This document shows, piece after piece, positions 39,914-47,725 of a stretch of DNA of 51,491 nt (position 1 is its first letter; every line of letters starts with the position of its first letter). Below the pieces are notes generated by a model. That model was not told the DNA's origin. It saw only the letters and a list, made by a program, of their open reading frames with translations, and did not search any database. The stretch spans positions 1 to 51,491 of the forward strand of contig CALHTF010000020.1 in the NCBI GenBank assembly GCA_938038815.1. The letters are read 5' to 3'. Source of the DNA: an uncultured Acidimicrobiales bacterium (lineage in GTDB: Bacteria; Actinomycetota; Acidimicrobiia; Acidimicrobiales; SHLQ01). A program made the position numbers and the translations under genes.

Positions 39914-40953
39914 GCCGGGCTCGTAAGGCCTTCGGTGTGGACCACGTCGACAACGGCCTTCAGCACGTCGGGGTCGAGTTCGGGCCATACGCCGTGGCCG
40001 AGGTTAAAGATGTGGCCCAGTTCGCCGCCGTTGGCCGCAAGAACATCGCGAGTGCCGGCGAGGGCCACTTCACGGCCGGCGAACACGCGGGCCGGGTCGA
40101 GGTTGCCTTGCACGCCGATTCCCGGGCCGATCCGGCGGCGGGCTTCGTCGAGCGGCACTCGCCAATCGACTCCCATCACCTCGACACCAACGGTCGACAT
40201 CGGTTCGAGCAGTTCGCCGGTGCCCACGCCGAAGTGGATACGGGGTACGCCAAGGTCGGCAACGCCGGCCATCACCTTGGCCGAGTGAGGCAACACGTGG
40301 GTCCGGTACTCCGCGGGCGACAGGGCGCCGGCCCAGCTGTCGAAGAGCTGCATCGCCGAGGCGCCGGCCTCGATCTGGGACCGCAACGAGGTGATGGCCA
40401 GATCGGCCAGCGTGTCGAGCAGGTCAAAGAACAGCTGTGGCTCGGCATGCATCATTGCCTTGGTCATGGCGTAGTTCTTCGATGGCTTGCCCTCGATTAG
40501 ATAACTAGCGACCGTGAAGGGTGCCCCGGCGAACCCGATAACCGGCACGTCGAGTTCGGCCACCAGGTTGCGAACCGTTTGGGTAACGAACGGCGTGTCG
40601 GCCTCGGGGTCCATCGGGCGGAGCCGGGACAGGTCGTCGCGGCTACGGAACGGCTTCTCGGCGGTGGGGCCGACACCCGGAACCACGTCGATGCCAAAGC
40701 CAACCGCCCAGGCCGGCACAACGATGTCGGAGAACAAGATGGCGGCGTCGACGTCGTAGCGGCGTACCGGTTGAAGGGTGATTTCGGTTGAAAGATCGGC
40801 GTCGGCGATGGCATCGAGAATGCTGCCCGAGCCGCGGATCTCGCGATATTCCGGCAACGAACGCCCAGCCTGGCGCATGAACCAGACCGGAACTCGGCTG
40901 GGCTCTTCGCCGCGGCACGCGGCAAGAAACGGAGAAGCGCTCAGGTCGGTCAT
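39910..40953 (-). CDS. hemE: Uroporphyrinogen decarboxylase
   Basis: 347 residues, normal length. VPVWFMRQAGRSLPEYR (21-37) is the N-terminal signature with the substrate-binding Arg, LFSDI contains the essential Asp (about 75), and AGAPFTVASYLIEG and NLGHGVWPE are conserved core segments. It removes the four acetate carboxyls of uroporphyrinogen III to give coproporphyrinogen III. ATG overlaps the patatin stop by four bases and its end overlaps hemY, so the two heme genes are co-translated. Other heme genes are not in the window. Confidence 0.96.
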   Translation of the reverse strand: MTDLSASPFLAACRGEEPSRVPVWFMRQAGRSLPEYREIRGSGSILDAIADADLSTEITLQPVRRYDVDAAILFSDIVVPAWAVGFGIDVVPGVGPTAEKPFRSRDDLSRLRPMDPEADTPFVTQTVRNLVAELDVPVIGFAGAPFTVASYLIEGKPSKNYAMTKAMMHAEPQLFFDLLDTLADLAITSLRSQIEAGASAMQLFDSWAGALSPAEYRTHVLPHSAKVMAGVADLGVPRIHFGVGTGELLEPMSTVGVEVMGVDWRVPLDEARRRIGPGIGVQGNLDPARVFAGREVALAGTRDVLAANGGELGHIFNLGHGVWPELDPDVLKAVVDVVHTEGLTSPA

Positions 40954-41933
40954 TCGGCGTCGGTCGATTCTGGGTTTGCGGCTTCTTCGGCCTCGGATAC
41001 CGCCAGGCGGAGTCGAGCCGCGACCTTCTTCGATCGACCGATCGCCTCCATAGTGGCGGCGGCCGCTGCGGCAGCAACCGCACCGGTGTCGAGTTGGGGG
41101 GCTTCCATCAGCGCAACCAGTTCGGCGTCGGGCTCGACCACCAGCACTGGCGTGCCCGACTTTTGGATCTTGTCGATCTCGCTCTGCAGGGTGCGCCGGA
41201 AGTAGGTACGGGTTGGTTCGCCCTTCCAGTCGGCCGAGTTGGGAGCGATGCTCTTGGCCGAAGAGATCACCACACCGTCGAGGCCGAGCCCGGCGAGCAA
41301 ATCGGCGTTGGTGGTCGAGTGCACGGCACCATCGACATATTCGTGGCCTGCGATGCTCACCGGAACAAAAGTGCCCGGCACCGCGGTCGAGGCCTGCACG
41401 GCCTTACCGATGCTCGGAACCTTCACGTCGTCGCGGCCGAAGACGATTCGCTTGCCGTCGGACTGGCGAACGCCCACCAGCCACGTTGGGATGTCGGGCC
41501 ACGGCACATCGTCGTGCATCTCGTTGATGCGGGCGGCCAAGCTCGATCCGTCGACCGTGCCTCGGGGCACCGCGCCCGCGAAGGCGAGGCCGGGGCGGAA
41601 CCCGCCGAGCAGGCTGCGGGCGGCGAGCAGCGGCTTGCCGGGCACCTTGGTGGTGGGGCCTTGGCCGTCGCCCTTGTATTTGGTGACCACCCGGTCGGCG
41701 ATCGCCTGGCCTTCGGCGCTCATTGGTTCGCCAACGGCTCGTTGAAACAGATCGTCGGCGGAGATTCCGGCCCGCAGGGTGGCGGCGGCGGTCGACCCAG
41801 CGGAGGTACCGATCAACACGTCGGCGGTGCGGGGATCCCAGCCGGTGTCCGAGGCGATCGCCGAGAGGACGCCAGCATGAAAAGCCGTGGCTTTGTCGCC
41901 ACCAGCACCGAGAACCAATCCGAAGGACTTCAT
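40950..41933 (-). CDS. Patatin-like phospholipase
   Basis: 327 residues. The patatin core is complete: GLVLGAGGDKATAFHAGVL (glycine-rich oxyanion loop), catalytic Ser44 in IGTSAGS (GxSxG), and the partner Asp201 in YVDGAVHS (DGA). The family hydrolyses acyl esters of lipids. A C-terminal helical Ala-rich tail extends beyond the domain. ATG at 41933 is the natural family start; an in-frame ATG at 41951 is possible. It is the first gene of the operon with hemE and hemY, an unusual partner for heme genes. Confidence 0.88.
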   Translation of the reverse strand: MKSFGLVLGAGGDKATAFHAGVLSAIASDTGWDPRTADVLIGTSAGSTAAATLRAGISADDLFQRAVGEPMSAEGQAIADRVVTKYKGDGQGPTTKVPGKPLLAARSLLGGFRPGLAFAGAVPRGTVDGSSLAARINEMHDDVPWPDIPTWLVGVRQSDGKRIVFGRDDVKVPSIGKAVQASTAVPGTFVPVSIAGHEYVDGAVHSTTNADLLAGLGLDGVVISSAKSIAPNSADWKGEPTRTYFRRTLQSEIDKIQKSGTPVLVVEPDAELVALMEAPQLDTGAVAAAAAAATMEAIGRSKKVAARLRLAVSEAEEAANPESTDAE

Positions 41934-41979
41934 CAGCTCATGCTCGCACATCGACCCCGCTACATGGTGAGTCGGTGAG

Positions 41980-41985
41980 TAGAAT
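41980..41985 (+). promoter_or_regulatory. -10 box in the patatin/HelD divergent region
   Basis: TAGAAT on the plus strand, 66 bp before the proposed HelD start. No good -35 was seen, as is common for actinobacterial promoters. Confidence 0.4.
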
Positions 41986-42050
41986 CGTTCACTACCCAAA
42001 AACTCACTATTTGCCCGATTCTGGGCGAATTTCGCCCCTGGAGTCGCCAA

Positions 42051-44138
42051 ATTCATCCTGATCTCGAAGCCGAACAGGAATATCTCGACCACGCCTACCG
42101 GTGCCTTGAGGCAGCCCGGCACAACGCGACGCGCCTGACGTCGATGGTCGAGGTTGGCGCGGGCGGAACCAACCAGGCCCGCTACGAACGCGACGTGATC
42201 AGCGAGTCGGTGGCCCGTCGGGTCGCCCAGATGGAACTCGGTCGACGGGCGCTCATCTTTGGCCGCATCGACCACGACCCCGACAACGGGCACGACTCGT
42301 TCTACATCGGACGCCTCGGCGTGTGGGACACCGATCAAGAACCGGTGGTGGTCGACTGGCGGGCCCCGATCGCCGAACCGTTCTACCGGGCCACCGGCCC
42401 CGAACCGCTCGGCCTCGAACGGCGCCGTCACTTCGCCACCCGGGCCCGAGAGCTGCTGGGCATCGACGACGAACTCTTCGGCGATGCTGCTCGCTTCGAC
42501 GAGGTCGACGAATCGGGCAAACCCAAGATCAAGGGCCAGGGCGCGCTTATCGCGGCCCTCGAACAGTCGCGCACCGGCCGCCTCGGCGACATCGTCGCCA
42601 CTATTCAGGGCGAGCAGGACGAGATCATCCGCTCGACCATGAAGGGTGTTCTCGTTGTGCAGGGCGGGCCGGGCACCGGCAAGACGGTTGTCGCGCTCCA
42701 CCGGGCCGCATACCTGCTGTACACCCACCGGTTCCCGCTCGAAGGCCAAGGCGTGCTGGTGGTGGGGCCGAACCGGTTGTTTCTCGCCTACATCGAGCAA
42801 GTGTTACCGTCGCTCGGCGAAGCCGGGGTGCACCTGGCCGTGCTCGGCGACCTGATTCCCCACGTGCGGGTGAACGCCCACGACACCGAAGATGTTGCCC
42901 TGCTGAAGGGCGACCTCGCGATGGTCGACGTCATCCGCCGGGCGGTCCGAACCCGTGAGCGGCCGCTGCGCGACGATTTTGTTCTGGGCTACGGGCTCGA
43001 CCGATTGCACGTGAGCATCGAACAAACCCAAGCGATCGTGAAAGAAGCCCGCCGTCGGTTCCGCACCCACAACGCGGCCCGCAAGTTTGTCGAGGCCGAA
43101 TTCTTCGCCGCGATGGCAGCCGACTCGCGCGAAGGGCACGAGGTCGATGTGGTTCGCGAACGAACCGAAGCAAGCCTTGAGGTGCGGGCCGCGCTGGAAT
43201 GGATGTGGCCGGTGCTGACCCCCGCGCATCTGTTGCACGACCTGTTTGGCTCGCGAGCATTACTACGAGCTGCCGGGCGAGGCACGCCGGTCGAAGCCAC
43301 GATCGAGACCTTGCATCGCGATCGCTCCGATCACGCCGACGAAGTGATCTTCACCATGGACGATGCGCCACTGCTCGACGAAGCGCTTCTGCTCCTTGGG
43401 TCGCGCCCGGGCCATAAGGCCGACGACGAGATCCGTACCTTTGGCCACATCGTGGTCGACGAAGCCCAAGACCTTTCGCCGATGGAGCTGCGACTGTTAA
43501 AGCGCCGTTCGCTCAACGGGTCGATGACCATCGTGGGCGACATCGCGCAAGCGACCGGCGCCTGGGCCCACGACAGCTGGGACAGCGTGCTCGACCACCT
43601 TTCGTTCAAGCACGAACCTCGGCGCCAAGAACTCACCATTGGTTACCGCATCCCGGCGCCCACCATGTCGGCCGCCGCCGCGGTGCTGCCGTATGCAGCC
43701 CCCGACCTCGACCCCCCAACCGCTATCCGCGACGACGGCGACCCGCCCGAGTTCGCTGACGCCGGGCATGACCTCTGGTCTGGCCTGCGGGCGGTTATCG
43801 AGCGCGAACTCGCCGCCGGCGTGGGCAACGTGGCAGTAATCGTTCCCGGCTCGGTTCGCGATCAGGTCGAAACCTGGCTCACCGACGGCGACATCCCGTT
43901 CGGTCGGGCCACCCGTACCGGCCTCGATCAACAGCTCACCGTCGTGCCGGTCACCTTGGTCAAAGGGCTCGAAGTCGACTCGGCCATCGTGGTCGAGCCG
44001 GCCGACATCGTGTCCGAAGAGCGCCAGGGTTACCGGTCGCTGTACGTAGGTCTCACCCGGGCCACCAAGCGGGTCACGATCGTTCACGCCACGGCGCTGC
44101 CCGAGCCCCTGAAGGCATTGGGAGCCGCGACGCCATGA
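42051..44138 (+). CDS. helD: HelD-type UvrD/Rep-like ATPase with probable ATT start
   Basis: About 695 residues from the proposed start. HelD binds RNA polymerase, releases stalled complexes and recycles the enzyme in Gram-positive bacteria. Residues 1-60 form the N-terminal coiled coil (HPDLEAEQEYLDHAYRCLEA), then RAPIAEPFYRA, Walker A GGPGTGKT (205-212), Walker B VVDEAQDLSP and the late helicase motif YVGLTRATKR. No ATG, GTG or TTG occurs in frame between the upstream stop (41976) and ATG 42144, which would lose the coiled coil. ATT at 42051 has GGAG at 42040-42043, so ATT initiation, as in infC, is proposed. It overlaps the Nudix gene by ATGA. Confidence 0.75.
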   Translation: MHPDLEAEQEYLDHAYRCLEAARHNATRLTSMVEVGAGGTNQARYERDVISESVARRVAQMELGRRALIFGRIDHDPDNGHDSFYIGRLGVWDTDQEPVVVDWRAPIAEPFYRATGPEPLGLERRRHFATRARELLGIDDELFGDAARFDEVDESGKPKIKGQGALIAALEQSRTGRLGDIVATIQGEQDEIIRSTMKGVLVVQGGPGTGKTVVALHRAAYLLYTHRFPLEGQGVLVVGPNRLFLAYIEQVLPSLGEAGVHLAVLGDLIPHVRVNAHDTEDVALLKGDLAMVDVIRRAVRTRERPLRDDFVLGYGLDRLHVSIEQTQAIVKEARRRFRTHNAARKFVEAEFFAAMAADSREGHEVDVVRERTEASLEVRAALEWMWPVLTPAHLLHDLFGSRALLRAAGRGTPVEATIETLHRDRSDHADEVIFTMDDAPLLDEALLLLGSRPGHKADDEIRTFGHIVVDEAQDLSPMELRLLKRRSLNGSMTIVGDIAQATGAWAHDSWDSVLDHLSFKHEPRRQELTIGYRIPAPTMSAAAAVLPYAAPDLDPPTAIRDDGDPPEFADAGHDLWSGLRAVIERELAAGVGNVAVIVPGSVRDQVETWLTDGDIPFGRATRTGLDQQLTVVPVTLVKGLEVDSAIVVEPADIVSEERQGYRSLYVGLTRATKRVTIVHATALPEPLKALGAATP

Positions 44139-44674
44139 CCGACCAACCCGAGTTCCGGCCGCTCATCACCGCCTACACCGCGTGTCCGTTGTGTGGCTCG
44201 AAGGCGTTTGTGGCCGCGACCCCGGGTCGGCGCTGCGACGACTGCGGGCACCGCGAGTTCAACAACCCGGTTGCCGCAGCTGGGGCGTTCATCTCCGACG
44301 AGGCCGGGCGGCTACTACTACTTCGCCGGGCGATCGAGCCGTCGTTTGGCAAGCTGATGATCCCTGGCGGGTTCCTCGACGGGGGAGAGAGCCTCGAAGA
44401 GGGCGTGCGGCGCGAGGTACGTGAAGAGGTCGGCCTCGAAGTCACCGAACTCGCGTACCTTACCTCGTTCCCCAACCAGTATCTGTTCGACGGCTTCCAC
44501 CGGGTCACCGTCGATGTGATGTTCGCCGGCCAGGTCGCCTCACTCGACGTGGTTCTCGACCACGACGAATCCGAGTCGTTTGCGTTTGTCGATCCGCTCA
44601 CCCTCGACCCCGCCGAGCTGGCGTTCGACTCGATCCGCCACGGCTTCGAAACCTGGCGGGACCTCTATACCTAG
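44135..44674 (+). CDS. Nudix hydrolase with N-terminal zinc ribbon
   Basis: 179 residues. CPLCGSKAF and CDDCGHREFNNP (about 17-45) form a four-Cys zinc ribbon, followed by a Nudix domain with the box GGFLDGGESLEEGVRREVREEVGLE (about 79-103, quoted in part: GESLEEGVRREVREEVG), where the conserved Glu residues bind Mg. This arrangement resembles NudC-like and ADP-ribose/NAD pyrophosphatase relatives; the substrate is not certain. Its start overlaps helD and its TAG overlaps the convergent MFS stop on the palindrome CTAG. Confidence 0.88.
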   Translation: MTDQPEFRPLITAYTACPLCGSKAFVAATPGRRCDDCGHREFNNPVAAAGAFISDEAGRLLLLRRAIEPSFGKLMIPGGFLDGGESLEEGVRREVREEVGLEVTELAYLTSFPNQYLFDGFHRVTVDVMFAGQVASLDVVLDHDESESFAFVDPLTLDPAELAFDSIRHGFETWRDLYT

Positions 44675-45873
44675 CTCGGCGCGGTTACCGGTTCGCCCGA
44701 GAACCCGCCCAGGTTCTGTAAGACCGAGCTTCGGATGTACACCACCGTCAGGCCGGCGAGCACGATCAGCACGAGGTACATGCCTCGGAAGCCGGCCGCG
44801 TCGGCCACCAGCCCGAGGATCGGTACACCTGCCGAGCTGCCGAAGTCGTTGAAGAACGTAATGGTGCTCACCACGCGTGCTCGGGCCGCTTCGGGCGAGC
44901 TGTCGGCGGCGGCCAGGATCAGCACCGGGGTCAGAAACGCCAGCCCGAGCGCCAGCAACACAGCGCCCGCAAACAACAACACGGCGCCTTGGGCCGTGGC
45001 GAGTGCGAGCGCCGATAGCGAAATGGCGATGTAGGTGAAGACCAGTACCCCGGTGCGGTTGGGATGTTCGAGGATCTTGGTCGAGCCCAAACGGAGCAGC
45101 AGCGCGCACATGCCAAAGGTGAACAGCACCCATCGAGCCTGACCGGATCCGAGCTCGTCAGACCACGGGGTCACGAAGGCGTTGAACGCAATGAACGCCA
45201 GTAAGCCGGTCATGTTGGCGATCCCGAGTCGAGCGCCCACCGGGTGGAGTAGCTCCCGAAACTTGCCCAGGTTCGGGCTGGCGTCGGGCGGCGTTGTATC
45301 GGGCAGGAACCAGGCGAGCGCGAGCACCACCAACCCAAACGCGCCGGCGGTTGAGTATGCGGCGGTGAACCCGGCCGACTCGAACACGATGTCGCCCACC
45401 AATGGACCGATCGCGAACCCGACAAAGGTCATCGAGGCAAAGATGCCGAACACCGCGGCCCGGCGTTCGGGGGTTGGTAGCTCGGTGGCGATGGTTGCCA
45501 AACCGACGTACATCACCGAGCCGCCCATGCCGGCCAGAAACCGTGCACCGAGCAAGGTCCACAAGCCAATGTCGGCCGCCGGTACGTAAAGGAACTGGCT
45601 GATGACGGTCAGCAGCGCACCGCCTACCACCGCGTTTCGGCGCCCGAACCGGTCGGTGAGGTAGCCCACGAACGGTCGAAGGGCCATGAGGCCAAAACCA
45701 AAGGCGGCGAACGACAGGCCGATTTCGGTGTTTCCTCCGTTGAGCTTTTGGTCGACCAGGCGTGGCAGGACCGGAAAACTCAGGCCGCTCACCCCGAAGT
45801 AGGTGGCGGTGGCGATCAGTAGGAACGGAATTGCGTACGCCGACTCGTTGCGACGTGCAGTCTCAGGTTCCAT
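44671..45873 (-). CDS. MFS transporter
   Basis: 400 residues with about twelve membrane helices in two six-helix halves. The inter-helix loop GYLTDRFGRRNAVV (residues about 70-83) is the MFS signature GxxxDRxGRR, and GARFLAGMGGSVMYVG marks helix 4-5 of drug:H+ antiporter-like members. The substrate is unknown. ATG at 45873 has no Shine-Dalgarno; TAGGGT on the minus strand ends 23 nt upstream. The end is convergent with the Nudix gene with overlapping stop codons. Confidence 0.87.
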   Translation of the reverse strand: MEPETARRNESAYAIPFLLIATATYFGVSGLSFPVLPRLVDQKLNGGNTEIGLSFAAFGFGLMALRPFVGYLTDRFGRRNAVVGGALLTVISQFLYVPAADIGLWTLLGARFLAGMGGSVMYVGLATIATELPTPERRAAVFGIFASMTFVGFAIGPLVGDIVFESAGFTAAYSTAGAFGLVVLALAWFLPDTTPPDASPNLGKFRELLHPVGARLGIANMTGLLAFIAFNAFVTPWSDELGSGQARWVLFTFGMCALLLRLGSTKILEHPNRTGVLVFTYIAISLSALALATAQGAVLLFAGAVLLALGLAFLTPVLILAAADSSPEAARARVVSTITFFNDFGSSAGVPILGLVADAAGFRGMYLVLIVLAGLTVVYIRSSVLQNLGGFSGEPVTAPS

Positions 45874-45935
45874 TCGACGGGCCGCTCACCGCCACACCCT
45901 ATTGCGCGCAGTTGCAGGACCAACTTTTGGGTCTG

Positions 45936-45952
45936 GGCCAAACGGCCTCAAG
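45936..45952. promoter_or_regulatory. Shared intergenic motif, copy 3
   Basis: GGCCAAACGGCCTCAAG, 32 bp upstream of the diguanylate cyclase start. It matches copies at 17834-17849 (reverse) and 37600-37614 except for one inserted C. Confidence 0.5.
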
Positions 45953-45976
45953 TAGCCGATTTTTCTTTCCGATAAC
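45949..45976 (+). promoter_or_regulatory. Sigma-28-like promoter of the diguanylate cyclase
   Basis: TCAAGT at 45948-45953 and CCGATAA at 45969-45975, about 15 bp apart, resemble the flagellar sigma-28 (FliA/WhiG) consensus TAAA/TCAAG..GCCGATAA. The ATG follows 8 bp after the -10. Confidence 0.5.
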
Positions 45977-45983
45977 AGTAGGC

Positions 45984-47609
45984 ATGAAAGCGGGTCGACT
46001 AAGCGACGCGAAGGCCAAAGAGGCTCGGAACTCTCTCACCGAGCTTTTGCAGGAACGGCCGGACGCGAAGGTGATCGTTACCAACGATTACGCCGTCGAT
46101 CCTCAAAAGGCGCCAGAGTGGCTGTCGGACTTGTGCACCATCGACACGGGCGAGGCTCCGCTCTATCTGGTTGCCGAAGTCGACCATGGGTTTGCGATCG
46201 AACTGTTCCTCAAGGCCCGCGCCACGGGCTACGCCAACGGATTGGTTGGTATGCGCGAGGACCCCGGACGCGCCTACCGAGAACACATTTTCGAAATCGA
46301 GTCGAATGGCGACGATCGCGTCTTCGCCATCGTGTGGGTAACCGACGACAGCGAAGACCTCCCCGACCGGACCCGCGAAACCAACGAGGTCATGCCTCGC
46401 CGGATCGTGCAGAAGCTCAACGAGGTTGGCGTCATCCAATCAGTCGATGAATCAGCCTTTGTTTTGATGGGCTGGACCGATGACCTCATCGGAACCTCGG
46501 CCGTCGATTTGATTCATCCCGATGATCGCGAAGGAGCGGTCGAACGCTGGGTCGACATGCTTGGCGGCGAAGGATTCTCCTGCCGTGGTCGAGCCCAATA
46601 TCAAACTGCTGACGGCGAGTGGAAGTGGTTTGAGGTCACGACCACCAACCGTTTCGAGACCGAAGGTATCTGTGTCTCGGAGATGTTCGACGTCACCAGC
46701 GAGATGCATCTGCTTTCGCAGCTGCGTCGCCGCGAGGAGATCCTGCTCCGACTGACCGATGCGCTACCCGGTGGTGTTGCTCACTTCGGCCACGACGGCC
46801 AAGTGGTGTTCACCAACGACCGACTGTTCGAGATCACGGGATTCAACGGTGACCAGATTGTCGATTTTCGGCATTTGTTCGATCCGTCGCTGCATGAACT
46901 GATGACTACCCTTTGCGTCGCCGCGCTCGACGATGGCCCCGACGAAAACCTCGAAGTCGCACTGAAGCATCCATCGGGCAAGCCATGCTTTGTTCGCTTG
47001 GCCTTCCGGTCGCTTGGTGAGGGTGGCTTCTTGGTAAGTGTCGACGACATCACCGACAGTTGGCTCATGCGCCAAGAGCTGTCGATTCAGGCCGCTACCG
47101 ACTCGCTCACCGGCGTCGCCAACCGCCATGCCCTCCTCGCTGCGCTGGAGTCGGCGCTGGCTGATCGCCGATCCTCGGGCGCCGCCGTTGTGTACCTCGA
47201 CCTCAACGGCTTTAAGACCATTAACGACACCCTCGGCCATGCGGTTGGCGACGACGTGCTCCGCCAGACCGCAACCCGGTTGGTGGAGACAGCACGCGAC
47301 TCCGACGTGGTGGGCCGGATCGGCGGCGACGAGTTTGTGGTTGTTTGTCCCGACCTCGACCCCGAGGCGGCGACCCTTGTTGCCGATCGGCTGGGTGCAT
47401 CGGTGAACCAGCCGGTGATGATTGGCGACACCGAAATCGAAGTCTCGGCCGCGTGTGGCTTTCGGGTGATCACCGCCGACGACGACATCGACGCCGACCG
47501 TTTGCTCGGCGAGGCCGACCAGGCAATGTACCTGCACAAACGGGCAGGTGGCCCTCGCCCGATCAACTACGACCAACTAGCAGCAGAGCAACTCCCAGAA
47601 GCCAGCTAA
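45984..47609 (+). CDS. PAS-GGDEF diguanylate cyclase
   Basis: 541 residues. An N-terminal ~140-residue region with no clear family (possibly PAS- or receiver-like), a PAS domain (about 140-245, ending in the PAC-like WKWFEVTTTNRF), a second PAS (about 255-365) and a C-terminal GGDEF domain with GGDEF at 447-451. RDSD (438-441) lies five residues before it, the inhibitory I-site, so feedback-controlled c-di-GMP synthesis is expected. The PAS domains suggest sensing of redox, light or ligand. ATG at 45984 is the first Met compatible with the promoter; upstream frame is shadow. A 22-bp tandem repeat follows the stop. Confidence 0.88.
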   Translation: MKAGRLSDAKAKEARNSLTELLQERPDAKVIVTNDYAVDPQKAPEWLSDLCTIDTGEAPLYLVAEVDHGFAIELFLKARATGYANGLVGMREDPGRAYREHIFEIESNGDDRVFAIVWVTDDSEDLPDRTRETNEVMPRRIVQKLNEVGVIQSVDESAFVLMGWTDDLIGTSAVDLIHPDDREGAVERWVDMLGGEGFSCRGRAQYQTADGEWKWFEVTTTNRFETEGICVSEMFDVTSEMHLLSQLRRREEILLRLTDALPGGVAHFGHDGQVVFTNDRLFEITGFNGDQIVDFRHLFDPSLHELMTTLCVAALDDGPDENLEVALKHPSGKPCFVRLAFRSLGEGGFLVSVDDITDSWLMRQELSIQAATDSLTGVANRHALLAALESALADRRSSGAAVVYLDLNGFKTINDTLGHAVGDDVLRQTATRLVETARDSDVVGRIGGDEFVVVCPDLDPEAATLVADRLGASVNQPVMIGDTEIEVSAACGFRVITADDDIDADRLLGEADQAMYLHKRAGGPRPINYDQLAAEQLPEAS

Positions 47610-47613
47610 CAGG

Positions 47614-47657
47614 TCGTCCCGGTTTTCGGGGTAGATCGTCCCGGTTTTCGGGGTAGA
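47614..47657 (+). repeat. Two tandem 22-bp repeats, each a small hairpin
   Basis: Units 47614-47635 and 47636-47657 are identical. Each holds CCCGGTTTTCGGGG, a short GC stem with a loop rich in T. It could be a double terminator after the diguanylate cyclase or a duplicated binding site. Confidence 0.65.
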
Positions 47658-47725
47658 GATGTTGGTCGAACGTTGGTCGAAAGCGTGGATTTGGCAGACG
47701 ACTGTGCTTCAGGTGGCCCCGCGAT

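Noticed and set aside
40950-42800. 616-residue reading of the patatin gene
   Set aside because: The first ~290 residues lie antisense to helD; the family domain begins at MKSFGLVLGAGG.
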